Positions 1 through 6,206 of a stretch of 11,572 bases of DNA are shown here, piece after piece. The stretch spans positions 1 to 11,572 of the forward strand of contig JBEKCS010000087.1 in the NCBI GenBank assembly GCA_050014755.1, written 5' to 3'. Within the stretch, counting starts at the first letter, position 1, and each line of letters begins with the position of its first letter. Below the pieces are notes generated by a model. It saw only the letters and a program-made list of their open reading frames with translations, did no database searches and was not told the origin of the DNA. A program made the translations under genes and the position numbers. The DNA is from Bog-756 sp050014755. Lineage in GTDB: Bacteria; Actinomycetota; Acidimicrobiia; Acidimicrobiales; RAAP-2.

Positions 1-890
1 GGTCCGAGCTGCACACCGCCAACTGGCGGATGGGCCGGCTCATCCGCGACGCCGGGGTCAAGGTGTTCCAGATCGAGACAACGCTCAACAACGACACCTT
101 CCCCGAGGCGTTCCAATTCCTGCAGAAGCGCGAGTGGGAGTGGAAGGTGAAGGACCGGGTGAGCTTCGTCGGGGCGTCCGCGGCCCTCGACCGGGTGCCG
201 GCCCGCTACGCCCGCCAGATCTTCCACACGGTGAAGGCACCGCATCGGATGACCTCGGTGCAGGCCGGTGAGGTCGAGGCGGTCCACGCCATCACCACCG
301 CCAACGTGTGGAAGCAGCAGGGGGTGGTGGTCGAGGGCCAGACCGACATCCTCACCATGGGGCTCCCCTACATCAGCCCGTACAACGTGAACTCGATCCT
401 CAACCCGATCCTGGTGGCCTGCCTCGGGCTGGGGTACTTCTTCAACCTCTACCGGGGAAAGCCGCTGGTGCGCGAGGGTGGCGTCCTGATCATGACCCAC
501 CCGACGCCGTGGGAGTTCAATCCCGTCCACCATCCGAGCTACATCGACTTCTTCGAGCAGGTCCTGAGCGAGACGACCGACCCGACCGAAGTCTCCGAGC
601 GGTTCGAGGAGGGGTTCGCCACCGACCCGTGGTACATCCACCTCTACCGGACCGGCCACGCCTACCACGGGGTCCATCCCTTCTACATGTGGTACTGGTG
701 CGCGCACGCCCTCGAGCACCTGGGCGCGGTCGTCATCGTGGGGGGTGACCCGAAGGCCGTCCACCGGCTCGGGTTCCGGGCCGCGTCCACCCTGGCCGAC
801 GCGCTCGAGATGGCCAAGGACGTGGTCGGCCCCTCCCCCACGCTCACCCACCTGCACGCCCCGCCCATCCTCATGGCCGACGTGCAGTGA
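1..890 (+). CDS. LarA-like (DUF2088 / lactate racemase-related) protein, C-terminal part
   Basis: Partial gene. The reading frame is open from the left edge (first full codon at position 3), so the true start lies outside the window and about 296 residues are visible. The layout matches the C-terminal half of LarA-type proteins: a GEVEAVHA segment, a middle part containing GLPYISPYNV, a glycine-led strand (EGGVLIMTHPTPWEF), then a last alpha/beta unit (GAVVIVGGDPKAVHRLGF) followed by a helix starting STLADALEMAK. In LarA this last part is typically 'vylvs..... lGf..a.sleeAl'. LarA itself racemises lactate with a nickel-pincer cofactor. Its catalytic His/Lys residues would lie in the missing N-terminal half and cannot be checked. 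The stretch after GLPYISPYNV lacks an obvious YQ..K motif of true LarA, so the substrate is probably different. The stop codon overlaps the GTG of the next gene, which implies translational coupling to the acyltransferase. The family call is moderate; the activity is unknown. Confidence 0.6.
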   Translation, partial: SELHTANWRMGRLIRDAGVKVFQIETTLNNDTFPEAFQFLQKREWEWKVKDRVSFVGASAALDRVPARYARQIFHTVKAPHRMTSVQAGEVEAVHAITTANVWKQQGVVVEGQTDILTMGLPYISPYNVNSILNPILVACLGLGYFFNLYRGKPLVREGGVLIMTHPTPWEFNPVHHPSYIDFFEQVLSETTDPTEVSERFEEGFATDPWYIHLYRTGHAYHGVHPFYMWYWCAHALEHLGAVVIVGGDPKAVHRLGFRAASTLADALEMAKDVVGPSPTLTHLHAPPILMADVQ

Positions 891-1915
891 GCCCGTCCCG
901 GGACTCGTCGAAGACGCTGCGGTCGTGGCGGGCGGTGCGCACCGATGCCGCCCTCGGCGACGAGCACGCGGAAGGGCACCGCCGCCTCCGTCCCGGAGCA
1001 CTGGCGGCCCGGCTCGGCCGCAGCCCGTTCCCGTTGGCCGCACCCACCTGGCCCGGGTCGGTGCCCCGGCCGGCCCCCGAACCCGAGTTGGGCGTCCACT
1101 ACGACACCGCCTGGTCGCGCCGCTATCCGGTCCGTCTGGCCCGGGCCATGGTGCTCGACAACGTGACCCGCCCGCTGGCCCGGGCCATCGCCTCGCCCCA
1201 GCTCCGCGGCGAGGAGGGGCTCTGCGACCTCGAGACCCCGGTGATCTTCGCCGCCAACCACGCCAGTCACGTCGACACCCCGTTGCTCCTGGCCTGCCTT
1301 CCGCTCCGGTTCCGCCACCGGACGGTGGTGGCCGCCGCTGCCGACTACTTCTTCGACCGGCGATGGAAGGCCGACACCTTCTCGTTCCTCCTGGGGGCCA
1401 TCCCCATCGAACGCCACAAGGTCAACCGACGGTCGGCCGACCTGGCCGCCGAACTGCTGGCCGACGACTGGAACCTGGTCATCTTTCCCGAAGGAGGGCG
1501 GTCGCCCGACGGGTGGGGTCAGGAGTTCACCGGCGGAGCCGCCTACCTCGCGTCGCGCACCGGCCGGCCGGTGGTGCCCGTCCACATCGACGGGACCCGC
1601 CACATCCTGCCCAAGGGCGGTGGCACGCTGAGGCGGACCCGGGCGACGGTGACCTTCGGGACGCCGTTGTGGCCCATCGAAGGCGAGAACGCCCGCCACC
1701 TCGCCACCCGGATCGAGTGCGCAGTGGCCACGCTGGCCAACGAGTCGACCACCGACTGGTGGACCGCCCGCAAGCTCGCGGCCGCCGGAAGCACGCCACC
1801 GCTCCAGGGTCCCGACGTGTCGGCGTGGCGACGGTCGTGGGCCCTCACCCCCGCTCCACGCCGCACCGAGGAGATCGACGCCGAGGGGAACGACTGGCCC
1901 CGCAAGCGGAGCTGA
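887..1915 (+). CDS. PlsC-family lysophospholipid/1-acylglycerol-3-phosphate acyltransferase
   Basis: 342 residues. The GTG start at 887 overlaps the upstream TGA (GTGA), so translation is probably coupled. The family moves an acyl chain from acyl-CoA or acyl-ACP to a lysophospholipid or related alcohol at the inner face of the membrane. The signature blocks are present: NHASHVD at residues 124-130 (NHxxxxD, catalytic H125 and D130), the IERHKVNRRS segment around 174-183 (block II, acceptor phosphate region), FPEGGRSPDG at 200-209 (FPEGxRS, block III) and VVPVHIDGT at 229-237 (block IV). The first ~110 residues, rich in Arg and Pro, are longer than in a minimal PlsC protein. No strong membrane span is evident, so membrane association is probably peripheral. 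The family is secure; the acceptor lipid is unknown, and coupling to a LarA-like gene suggests a substrate other than the housekeeping one. A hairpin at 1931-1964 follows the stop. Confidence 0.9.
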   Translation: MSPSRDSSKTLRSWRAVRTDAALGDEHAEGHRRLRPGALAARLGRSPFPLAAPTWPGSVPRPAPEPELGVHYDTAWSRRYPVRLARAMVLDNVTRPLARAIASPQLRGEEGLCDLETPVIFAANHASHVDTPLLLACLPLRFRHRTVVAAAADYFFDRRWKADTFSFLLGAIPIERHKVNRRSADLAAELLADDWNLVIFPEGGRSPDGWGQEFTGGAAYLASRTGRPVVPVHIDGTRHILPKGGGTLRRTRATVTFGTPLWPIEGENARHLATRIECAVATLANESTTDWWTARKLAAAGSTPPLQGPDVSAWRRSWALTPAPRRTEEIDAEGNDWPRKRS

Positions 1916-1930
1916 CCCCCGGCGCAGACG

Positions 1931-1964
1931 TCGCCCCGACCGGGCTCGGGCCCCATCGGGGCGA
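1931..1964. terminator. Bidirectional hairpin terminator candidate
   Basis: A perfect 9-bp inverted repeat (TCGCCCCGA at 1931-1939, TCGGGGCGA at 1956-1964) encloses a second stem, GGGC (1942-1945) and GCCC (1950-1953), around a TCGG loop. A 2x2 internal mismatch separates the two stems. The hairpin lies in the 65-bp gap between two converging genes (stops at 1915 and 1981), where a shared terminator is expected. There is no T tract on either strand, as is common for hairpins in GC-rich actinobacteria. The structure is seen directly; its function is inferred. Confidence 0.65.
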
Positions 1965-1980
1965 TCCGGTCGCCGCGGCG

Positions 1981-2970
1981 TCACGACCGGATCGGAACGC
2001 ACAGGTGCAGCTGCCAGGACCCGTCGGCGGATGCCGTCCGGATCGCCGCACACAAAGCCGCCTGGTGGACCCGCCCGGCGGCACGAACCGGTCGTCGATA
2101 GGGCCCGGCGTCCTCGTCGCGCACGACCCCGAGGCGACGTCGACCATCATCGCCGGTGGCGGAGTCATGGCCGCCCGGTGCCGGCCACACCTCGATGGCG
2201 CCGTCCCCACCCTCGCGGACCTCGACGTCGCTCATCCTCATCACCTTCGGGGCGACGAGCCCTTCGGCGCCGAAGTCGGCAAGCACGGACTGGGCACCGG
2301 CGTCCAGGACCACGGCCACACCCTCCTTGCCGGCGCGGATGGTGTAGGTCCGCTCGTCGGTGGCCACGGGTCGGCTCTCGACATCGGGTGCTGACGGTTG
2401 CGAGTGCTGTCGGATCAGACGGGCCAGCCGGAACGATCCCTTGACCAGGGTGGCCGCCACGTCTGCGGCCGTCAACGCGTCCTTGACCCGGCGGTCGGAA
2501 GGATCCATGATCCGATCCAGCTCCATCCCCCGGACCGGTTCGGCCGGTGGATCGAGGCCCCGGCTCGTCCACTCCTCGTCGATCAGCCGGGACACCTCGT
2601 CACGGGTGCGGCCGGCGGCACGGACCTGCACCGCGTCCCGCGCGCTCCGCCGGAGGCGTGCCCGGTCCCGGCTCTGGCGGAAGATGGTGGCGAAGTCCGA
2701 GGGAGGCCGACGCCGTTCCGCCATCCATCGAACGGACACGGTCCCCACGCACGTGCACCGGTCAGGCCAGCCGTGACCGTCGGCCTGACCGGTCAGTGGG
2801 CAGCCGGCATGGCACGTGCACCCACAGAGGGCCTCGTCCGCCGCGTCGAACCCCTCGAGGTTCCCCGCCATCAACGACATGAGGAGGAGCTCTCCCATCA
2901 CGTGACCACAGCGGTCGTGGTGACCGGACTCGCACATCGACGTGAGGCCGTCGCCGTCGTGGTCGTCCAT
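1981..2970 (-). CDS. Hypothetical protein with Cys/His-rich N-terminal region
   Basis: 329 residues from the ATG at 2970; the frame stays open to 3033. I prefer 2970 because a TACGCT -10-like element sits 7 nt upstream, consistent with leaderless expression. I do not recognise a family. The N-terminal ~75 residues hold a dense set of potential metal ligands: C13, H17, H18, C21, H23, then CGCTCHAGC at 49-57, and CTC at 72-74. This resembles small zinc-binding segments of the C..GxHxxC...CxCxCH type found in other actinobacterial proteins. A basic, helix-forming stretch (about 86-135) follows, then an amphipathic segment near 160-190. A hydrophobic strand-rich portion, about 208-263 (TYTIRAGKEGVAVVLDAG through AIEVWPA), follows that. 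There is no signal peptide or membrane span, so it is probably cytoplasmic. It is divergent from the zincin gene and may share its regulation. Amino-acid composition supports this frame over the overlapping plus-strand ORFs. Confidence 0.65.
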   Translation of the reverse strand: MDDHDGDGLTSMCESGHHDRCGHVMGELLLMSLMAGNLEGFDAADEALCGCTCHAGCPLTGQADGHGWPDRCTCVGTVSVRWMAERRRPPSDFATIFRQSRDRARLRRSARDAVQVRAAGRTRDEVSRLIDEEWTSRGLDPPAEPVRGMELDRIMDPSDRRVKDALTAADVAATLVKGSFRLARLIRQHSQPSAPDVESRPVATDERTYTIRAGKEGVAVVLDAGAQSVLADFGAEGLVAPKVMRMSDVEVREGGDGAIEVWPAPGGHDSATGDDGRRRLGVVRDEDAGPYRRPVRAAGRVHQAALCAAIRTASADGSWQLHLCVPIRS

Positions 2971-2977
2971 ACGACCG

Positions 2978-2983
2978 AGCGTA
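2978..2983 (-). promoter_or_regulatory. TANNNT -10 element (leaderless promoter candidate)
   Basis: On the minus strand TACGCT is followed by 7 nt and then ATG (2970). This is the geometry of actinobacterial leaderless promoters, in which transcription begins at the start codon itself. No clear Shine-Dalgarno sequence precedes the ATG and no good -35 is seen. It is inferred from motif and spacing only. Confidence 0.4.
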
Positions 2984-3046
2984 GCGATCCCGGGTGTCCC
3001 TCTTGCGTTCCCACGGACAACCGCGCCGCGCATCCGACGCAGCCGC

Positions 3047-3052
3047 TACCGT
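3047..3052 (+). promoter_or_regulatory. TANNNT -10 element upstream of the zincin gene
   Basis: TACCGT is followed by 7 nt and a GTG at 3060. The spacing is the same as at the divergent start at 2970. It would place a transcription start at about 3060, either as a leaderless start for a short ORF (3060-3107) or as an ordinary start giving a 57-nt leader for the zincin gene at 3117. Motif evidence only. Confidence 0.3.
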
Positions 3053-3059
3053 TGACCAG

Positions 3060-3107
3060 GTGGACCGAGTGCGCCGTGCCGACGTGCGATCCGTCCGGAA
3101 TACCTAG
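3060..3107 (+). CDS. Possible 15-codon leader ORF upstream of the zincin gene
   Basis: GTG at 3060 opens a 15-codon frame ending at TAG 3105-3107. The predicted peptide is MDRVRRADVRSVRNT and is Arg-rich. It lies 7 nt downstream of a TACCGT -10 candidate, a leaderless arrangement, and stops 9 nt before the GTG of the zincin gene in the same frame. Such short leaderless upstream ORFs are known in actinobacteria and can influence the next gene by reinitiation. It is too short for composition to support it, so this is a speculative call. Confidence 0.2.
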   Translation: MDRVRRADVRSVRNT

Positions 3108-3116
3108 GTCACGGGA

Positions 3117-3983
3117 GTGGGAATCGACCCGTCGGTGATCTCCGACCCACCCCCGTCCACACCCCTCACCGTGATGGCCATCGTCGTGGCCGTGGTCGTC
3201 GTGGCCCTCGTGGTCGTGGTGGCCATCCACACCCTCCGATCGGCAGGTTCGGCCCGACGGAGGAAGCGGTTCGCGTCCGGCCACGGTGCGCTGTCGGACC
3301 GGCTGTCCCATGGCGCCCATGGGCAGCCCGTGTCACCCGCAGGCGATACGGCGACACGTCGTCGCCTCCGTCGACTGGAGAGGAGCGTGGCGCCGAACCT
3401 GTCGGAGTCACAACGGCACTGGTTCGACAGCCACGTCGAGGGGGGTCGCTACCGGCAGGCTCTCGAGTCGCTGGCCAGGTGGGCCGTGGACGCGCCCCAG
3501 CCGCCCGGGGTGGCGGCGCGGGACGAGTTCCTGTCGCTCGCCGACTCCCTCGGGATCAGGGGCACGGTGCTCGGGATCCTCCACAGTCACGACCGGGTGC
3601 CGCACCACTCGCTCCACACCGAGGTCAACGGGAAGCCCGGCATCGACATCCCCCTGGCCGAGTTCGAGGAGTTGGTGGGCGCCGCCATCGACTCGCTGCC
3701 CGACGAGTTCCTGAAGGCCATGACCAATGTGGCGATCACCGTCGAGGAGGAGGCCGGCGGGCGCAACCTCCTCGGCCTCTACAAGGGTGTGCCCCTGACC
3801 ACGCGGTACCGCGGTACCTGGTACGCCAATCCCGACCAGATCTTCATCTACCGGAAGACGATCTGCGAGCAGTGCCGGACGCCCCAGGAGGTCAAGGATC
3901 TGGTGCACACCACGGTGATCCACGAGATCGCCCACCACTTCGGGATCGGTGATCCCCGACTGCGGGAGCTGGGCTGGGGTTGA
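3117..3983 (+). CDS. Membrane-anchored minimal zincin metallopeptidase (Zincin_1 / DUF1025-like)
   Basis: 288 residues. The C-terminal ~110 residues match the minimal zincin family: FEELVGAAIDSLPDEF at 183-198, LLGLYKGVPL at 218-227, NPDQIFIYRKTI at 238-249, and HEIAHHFGIGD at 269-279. The last is HEXXHXXGXXD, giving zinc ligands H269 and H273, general base E270 and a probable third ligand D279. The protein ends right after GWG, as is usual for the family. Typical members are small, about 120-130 residues. This one adds a Val/Ala-rich transmembrane helix (about 19-39), a basic linker (47-90) and a helical segment at about 97-147 (SESQRHWFDSHVEGGRY... LADSLGI). With few charges before the helix and a positive stretch (RSAGSARRRKR) after it, the catalytic domain is predicted to be cytoplasmic. 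Start choice: AGGT at 3106-3109 lies 7 nt before GTG 3117. GTG 3135 or ATG 3174 are possible, though 3174 would start right at the helix. The substrate is unknown. Confidence 0.8.
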   Translation: MGIDPSVISDPPPSTPLTVMAIVVAVVVVALVVVVAIHTLRSAGSARRRKRFASGHGALSDRLSHGAHGQPVSPAGDTATRRRLRRLERSVAPNLSESQRHWFDSHVEGGRYRQALESLARWAVDAPQPPGVAARDEFLSLADSLGIRGTVLGILHSHDRVPHHSLHTEVNGKPGIDIPLAEFEELVGAAIDSLPDEFLKAMTNVAITVEEEAGGRNLLGLYKGVPLTTRYRGTWYANPDQIFIYRKTICEQCRTPQEVKDLVHTTVIHEIAHHFGIGDPRLRELGWG

Positions 3984-3984
3984 C

Positions 3985-4000
3985 GTCCCTACGTGGGGAC
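3985..4000. terminator. Weak hairpin at a convergent gene junction
   Basis: GTCCC (3985-3989) and GGGAC (3996-4000) can pair around a short TACGTG loop. The hairpin spans the 5-bp gap between the converging zincin and FAH genes and includes the FAH stop codon. The stem is only 5 bp and there is no T tract, so it may be no more than chance. Confidence 0.25.
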
Positions 4001-4837
4001 CCGGCAATGGTTGGTCATCGTGCCGATGCCTTCGATGGTGGTGGTGATCACGTCCCCGTCGCCGAGGAACCGGAGGCTGGCCGCCCCGACCCCTTCCGGT
4101 GTGCCGGTGAAGAGGAGATCCCCGGGCCGGAGCGTCAGGATGCCGGACAGGTAGCTGACCAGGGTCGGGACGTCGAAGATGAGGTTCGACGTGCGGTCGT
4201 CCTGCCTGCGCTCGCCGTTGACGTCACAGGTGATCGACAGGTCGTCGGGATCGTCGAACGAGTCGGTGGAGACGACGACCGGGCCGATCGGACCATAGGT
4301 GTCGCGGGACTTGCCCAGATCGAAGTGGGCGGGTTCGGCCGCGAACTGGAGGGCCCGATCGGAGATGTCCTGGCCGATGGTGACACCGCCGACGTGGGCC
4401 CAGGCGTCCTCGGGACTGATGTCCCGTCCTCCGTCGCCGATGACCACCACCAGCTCCGCCTCGTAGTCGTCGGTGCTTCCTCCGAGGACCACGTCGTCGC
4501 GTGGGCCGACAAGGCAGCTCGAGAACTTGGTGAAGACGAGCGGCGCGCCGGGGAGCTCCATCGATGACTCCTCGGCGTGCGATCGATAGTTGAGCCCGAC
4601 GGCGAACACGCTCCGGGGCGAGGGGATCGGCGGGCGGAGATCGGCGTCGCCGATCACCCCGTCGGGTGCCGACGCCGACAGCCGGGAGGCGGCATCGTGG
4701 AGGTCGGCGCACCGGAGCCAGGCGGACATCGGATCGGCGCTGACCGCGCCGTTGCTCACCCGCTCCGCGTCGTACCACCGGCCGTCGTCGTCGACGAGGG
4801 CGGACCGGCCTCCCACATTGGCGAATCGGAAGCTCAT
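3989..4837 (-). CDS. Fumarylacetoacetate hydrolase (FAH) family protein
   Basis: 282 residues. The start is ATG 4837, chosen because GGAGGA (4841-4846) lies 3 nt upstream and the ATG overlaps the TGA of the preceding gene (ATGA). The frame remains open a further 10 codons upstream. FAH-family enzymes hydrolyse, decarboxylate or isomerise beta-diketo or ring-cleavage acids with a bound Mg/Ca ion. Seen in the sequence: the GLNYRSHAEE motif at 81-90 (H87, lid/catalytic region), DYEAELVVVIG at 124-134 with metal ligands E126 and E128, GQDISDR at 155-161 with third ligand D157, GKSRDTYGPIGP at 175-186 (K176), and FTGTPEGVG at 243-251. All expected metal and active-site residues are present at normal length, so it should be active. 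A plausible role is a late step in catabolism of an aromatic or keto-acid compound; the substrate cannot be told from sequence. It is the second gene of a two-gene operon with the PPOX protein, probably controlled by the TetR regulator. Confidence 0.93.
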   Translation of the reverse strand: MSFRFANVGGRSALVDDDGRWYDAERVSNGAVSADPMSAWLRCADLHDAASRLSASAPDGVIGDADLRPPIPSPRSVFAVGLNYRSHAEESSMELPGAPLVFTKFSSCLVGPRDDVVLGGSTDDYEAELVVVIGDGGRDISPEDAWAHVGGVTIGQDISDRALQFAAEPAHFDLGKSRDTYGPIGPVVVSTDSFDDPDDLSITCDVNGERRQDDRTSNLIFDVPTLVSYLSGILTLRPGDLLFTGTPEGVGAASLRFLGDGDVITTTIEGIGTMTNHCRVPT

Positions 4838-5448
4838 GCGTCCTCCGGGGTGTCCGGCGCGTCCCACGGCATCGACGCCGAGACCCAGTGGGTCACCTTC
4901 TCCTCCTGATCGTTGCTGTGCAGGTGTCGGGGAGGGGTCACGAACGTGGCATACGGCCGGCAGCGCACCAGGACCCGGCCTTCGTCGTCGGCCATCTGCT
5001 TGACGAACGGTCGGGCGTCCTCGGTGAGGGGCTCGCCCGACATCCGTTCGGCTACTCCCATCATCACGTCCACGAGCACGTCCTCATCGTCGTCGATCAC
5101 CGCGTCGCAGTACACCTGCAGGTAGGCGAAGGGCCAGGTCTCGTCGAGGATGCACAGGCTGACCTTGCCGTTGCGGGCCACGGCCTTGGCCTTGGCCCGC
5201 TCGCCCATGGTGGCGACGAGGAGATCGCCGTTTTCGTCCGGGACGTAGTAGACGACGGACATGGCCGGCCCGTCCGACTTCCGTCCGTACCCGAAGACGC
5301 AGGTCCGGTGGGTCTGCACGAACAGCCGGCGCTCGGAGGGCAGCATGTCGCGATCGGTCGGGGCCGGGAACGGGTCCTTCGACAGCGGCAGGAGGCGCAC
5401 CCGACGTCCGTCCGGGTCGCGGCTCGCTCCTTCGGGGACATCGGTCAT
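4834..5448 (-). CDS. PPOX-fold (pyridoxamine 5'-phosphate oxidase-like) flavin/F420-binding protein
   Basis: 204 residues from ATG 5448, which has GGAGAGG 8 nt upstream. GTG 5457 and ATG 5454 are in frame but too close to the ribosome site. The split-barrel core runs from about residue 38 to 120: SERRLFVQTHRTCVFGYG, then the strand SVVYYVPDENGDLLVATM, then GERAKAKAVARNGKVSLCIL. In this family such a segment binds the phosphate of FMN or F420. A helix (121-138) and a last strand (GRVLVRCRPYATFVT, 157-171) complete the domain. Members act as FMN- or F420-dependent oxidoreductases or as cofactor-binding accessory proteins on small organic substrates. The stop codon overlaps the start of the FAH gene, so the two are surely co-translated. 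Promoter and operator lie just upstream, shared with the divergent TetR gene. Fold assignment is firm; the choice between FMN and F420, and the substrate, are open. Confidence 0.85.
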   Translation of the reverse strand: MTDVPEGASRDPDGRRVRLLPLSKDPFPAPTDRDMLPSERRLFVQTHRTCVFGYGRKSDGPAMSVVYYVPDENGDLLVATMGERAKAKAVARNGKVSLCILDETWPFAYLQVYCDAVIDDDEDVLVDVMMGVAERMSGEPLTEDARPFVKQMADDEGRVLVRCRPYATFVTPPRHLHSNDQEEKVTHWVSASMPWDAPDTPEDA

Positions 5449-5468
5449 ACCCATCACCTCTCCGTTGC

Positions 5469-5474
5469 TATTAT
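5469..5474 (+). promoter_or_regulatory. -10 element of the tetR promoter, inside the operator
   Basis: TATTAT in the left arm of the palindrome is a one-mismatch match to TATAAT and would start transcription at about 5481, some 24 nt before the TetR ATG (5505). No good -35 is visible. Its position inside the operator implies negative autoregulation. Confidence 0.5.
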
Positions 5475-5480
5475 GGCGTC

Positions 5481-5486
5481 ATAATA
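5481..5486 (-). promoter_or_regulatory. -10 element of the PPOX-FAH operon promoter, inside the operator
   Basis: On the minus strand TATTAT lies in the right arm of the palindrome. A weak -35 candidate, TTGCAT (5510-5505), lies 18 nt upstream. The expected transcript would start near 5474 and include the GGAGAGG ribosome site before ATG 5448. Repressor bound to the palindrome would occlude it. Confidence 0.5.
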
Positions 5487-5504
5487 GCGGTAGGATCGGA
5501 GCCC

Positions 5505-6173
5505 ATGCAACCGGACGACCATACGCCGCCCCCGGTCCGACTCCGGCGGGCGAGGACCGACATCCGCGAAGCCCTGCTGCAGTCGGCCCTGGTCGAGTTC
5601 GGCACCAAGGGCTTCGACGGTGCGTCCACGCTGGCCATCGCCCGGCGGGTGGAGGCGCACCAGCCACAGATCAACTACCACTTCCGGTCGAAGGAGATCC
5701 TGTGGACCACCGCGGTGGACTACCTGTTCGGGCTCTTGGCCGAGGCGCTCGACGGCGTGCTCCCTGCGGACACGACGGGGTTGGGCGTGCCGGAGCTCGC
5801 GGCGATGTTCGCCAACGGGATCCGTCGGTTCGTCGGGTTCGTCGCCGAGCACCCGGAACTCAACCAGATCATGGTCCACGAAGGGACCGCGGCCAGCGAC
5901 CGGTTGACATGGATGACCGAAACCCACGTCAAGCCGGTGTTCGAGACCATCCGCGCGACGTGGCAGCCACTGCGCGACGCCGGGGTCGCCGCGCCCATCG
6001 ACCCTGAGCACCTCTTCTACGTACTGGTCGGCGCGGCATCGCTGCCCTACGTGAACGCCCCGGAGGTCCGCCTGCTCACCGGCCGGGACCCGAACGGTCC
6101 CCAGTGGACCAGCGCCCATGCCGACGGCCTGGTCGCCATCCTCTTGCCCGGACTGGCCGCAGTAGCGGACTGA
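5505..6173 (+). CDS. TetR/AcrR-family transcriptional regulator
   Basis: 222 residues from ATG 5505, with TAGGA 9 nt and GGAG 3 nt upstream. The N-terminal DNA-binding domain is clear: an Arg-rich tail, IREALLQSALVEFGTKGFDGAST (about 20-42), and the helix-turn-helix STLAIARRVEAHQPQINYHFRSKEIL (41-66) with the hallmark NYHFRSKE. The remainder is a helical ligand-binding and dimerisation domain, including a FANGIRRFVGFVAEHPELNQIMVHEG stretch typical of the family. It is divergent from the PPOX-FAH operon with a palindromic operator between the two. The simple model is a repressor of itself and of that operon, released by a substrate or intermediate of the pathway. The effector is unknown. It converges with the Gfo/Idh/MocA gene across a 33-bp gap. 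Confidence 0.95.
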   Translation: MQPDDHTPPPVRLRRARTDIREALLQSALVEFGTKGFDGASTLAIARRVEAHQPQINYHFRSKEILWTTAVDYLFGLLAEALDGVLPADTTGLGVPELAAMFANGIRRFVGFVAEHPELNQIMVHEGTAASDRLTWMTETHVKPVFETIRATWQPLRDAGVAAPIDPEHLFYVLVGAASLPYVNAPEVRLLTGRDPNGPQWTSAHADGLVAILLPGLAAVAD

Positions 6174-6206
6174 CCCACCGGATCCGTCCGACCGCGGAGA
6201 GGCCGC

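Larger units (their letters stand above)
5467..5488. promoter_or_regulatory. TetR-family operator: near-perfect 22-bp palindrome
   Basis: The arms GCTATTATG (5467-5475) and CATAATAGC (5480-5488) are exact reverse complements around the 4-nt centre GCGT; 20 of 22 positions are symmetrical. It is strikingly AT-rich for this genome and lies in the 56-bp gap between the divergent TetR and PPOX starts. Operators of autoregulating TetR repressors are typically found in this position. Binding by the adjacent TetR protein would block both promoters. The palindrome is seen; the binding protein is inferred. Confidence 0.8.

Noticed and set aside
683..2394. Long open frames on both strands overlapping the acyltransferase gene (for example 683-2053 minus, 745-2394 plus)
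   Set aside because: Their products are Arg/Pro/Gly-rich without recognisable domains, and they overlap a gene with all PlsC motifs. They are shadows caused by high GC at third codon positions.
3405..3557. Resemblance of the zincin's helical segment (residues 97-147) to a MafI-type immunity domain, hinting at a toxin-antitoxin role
   Set aside because: The similarity is only a vague helix pattern; no toxin gene is adjacent, and I could not support it beyond impression.
6174..6206. Possible terminator between the converging tetR and Gfo/Idh/MocA genes
   Set aside because: Only a 4-bp GCGG/CCGC pairing is available in the gap, which is too weak to call.
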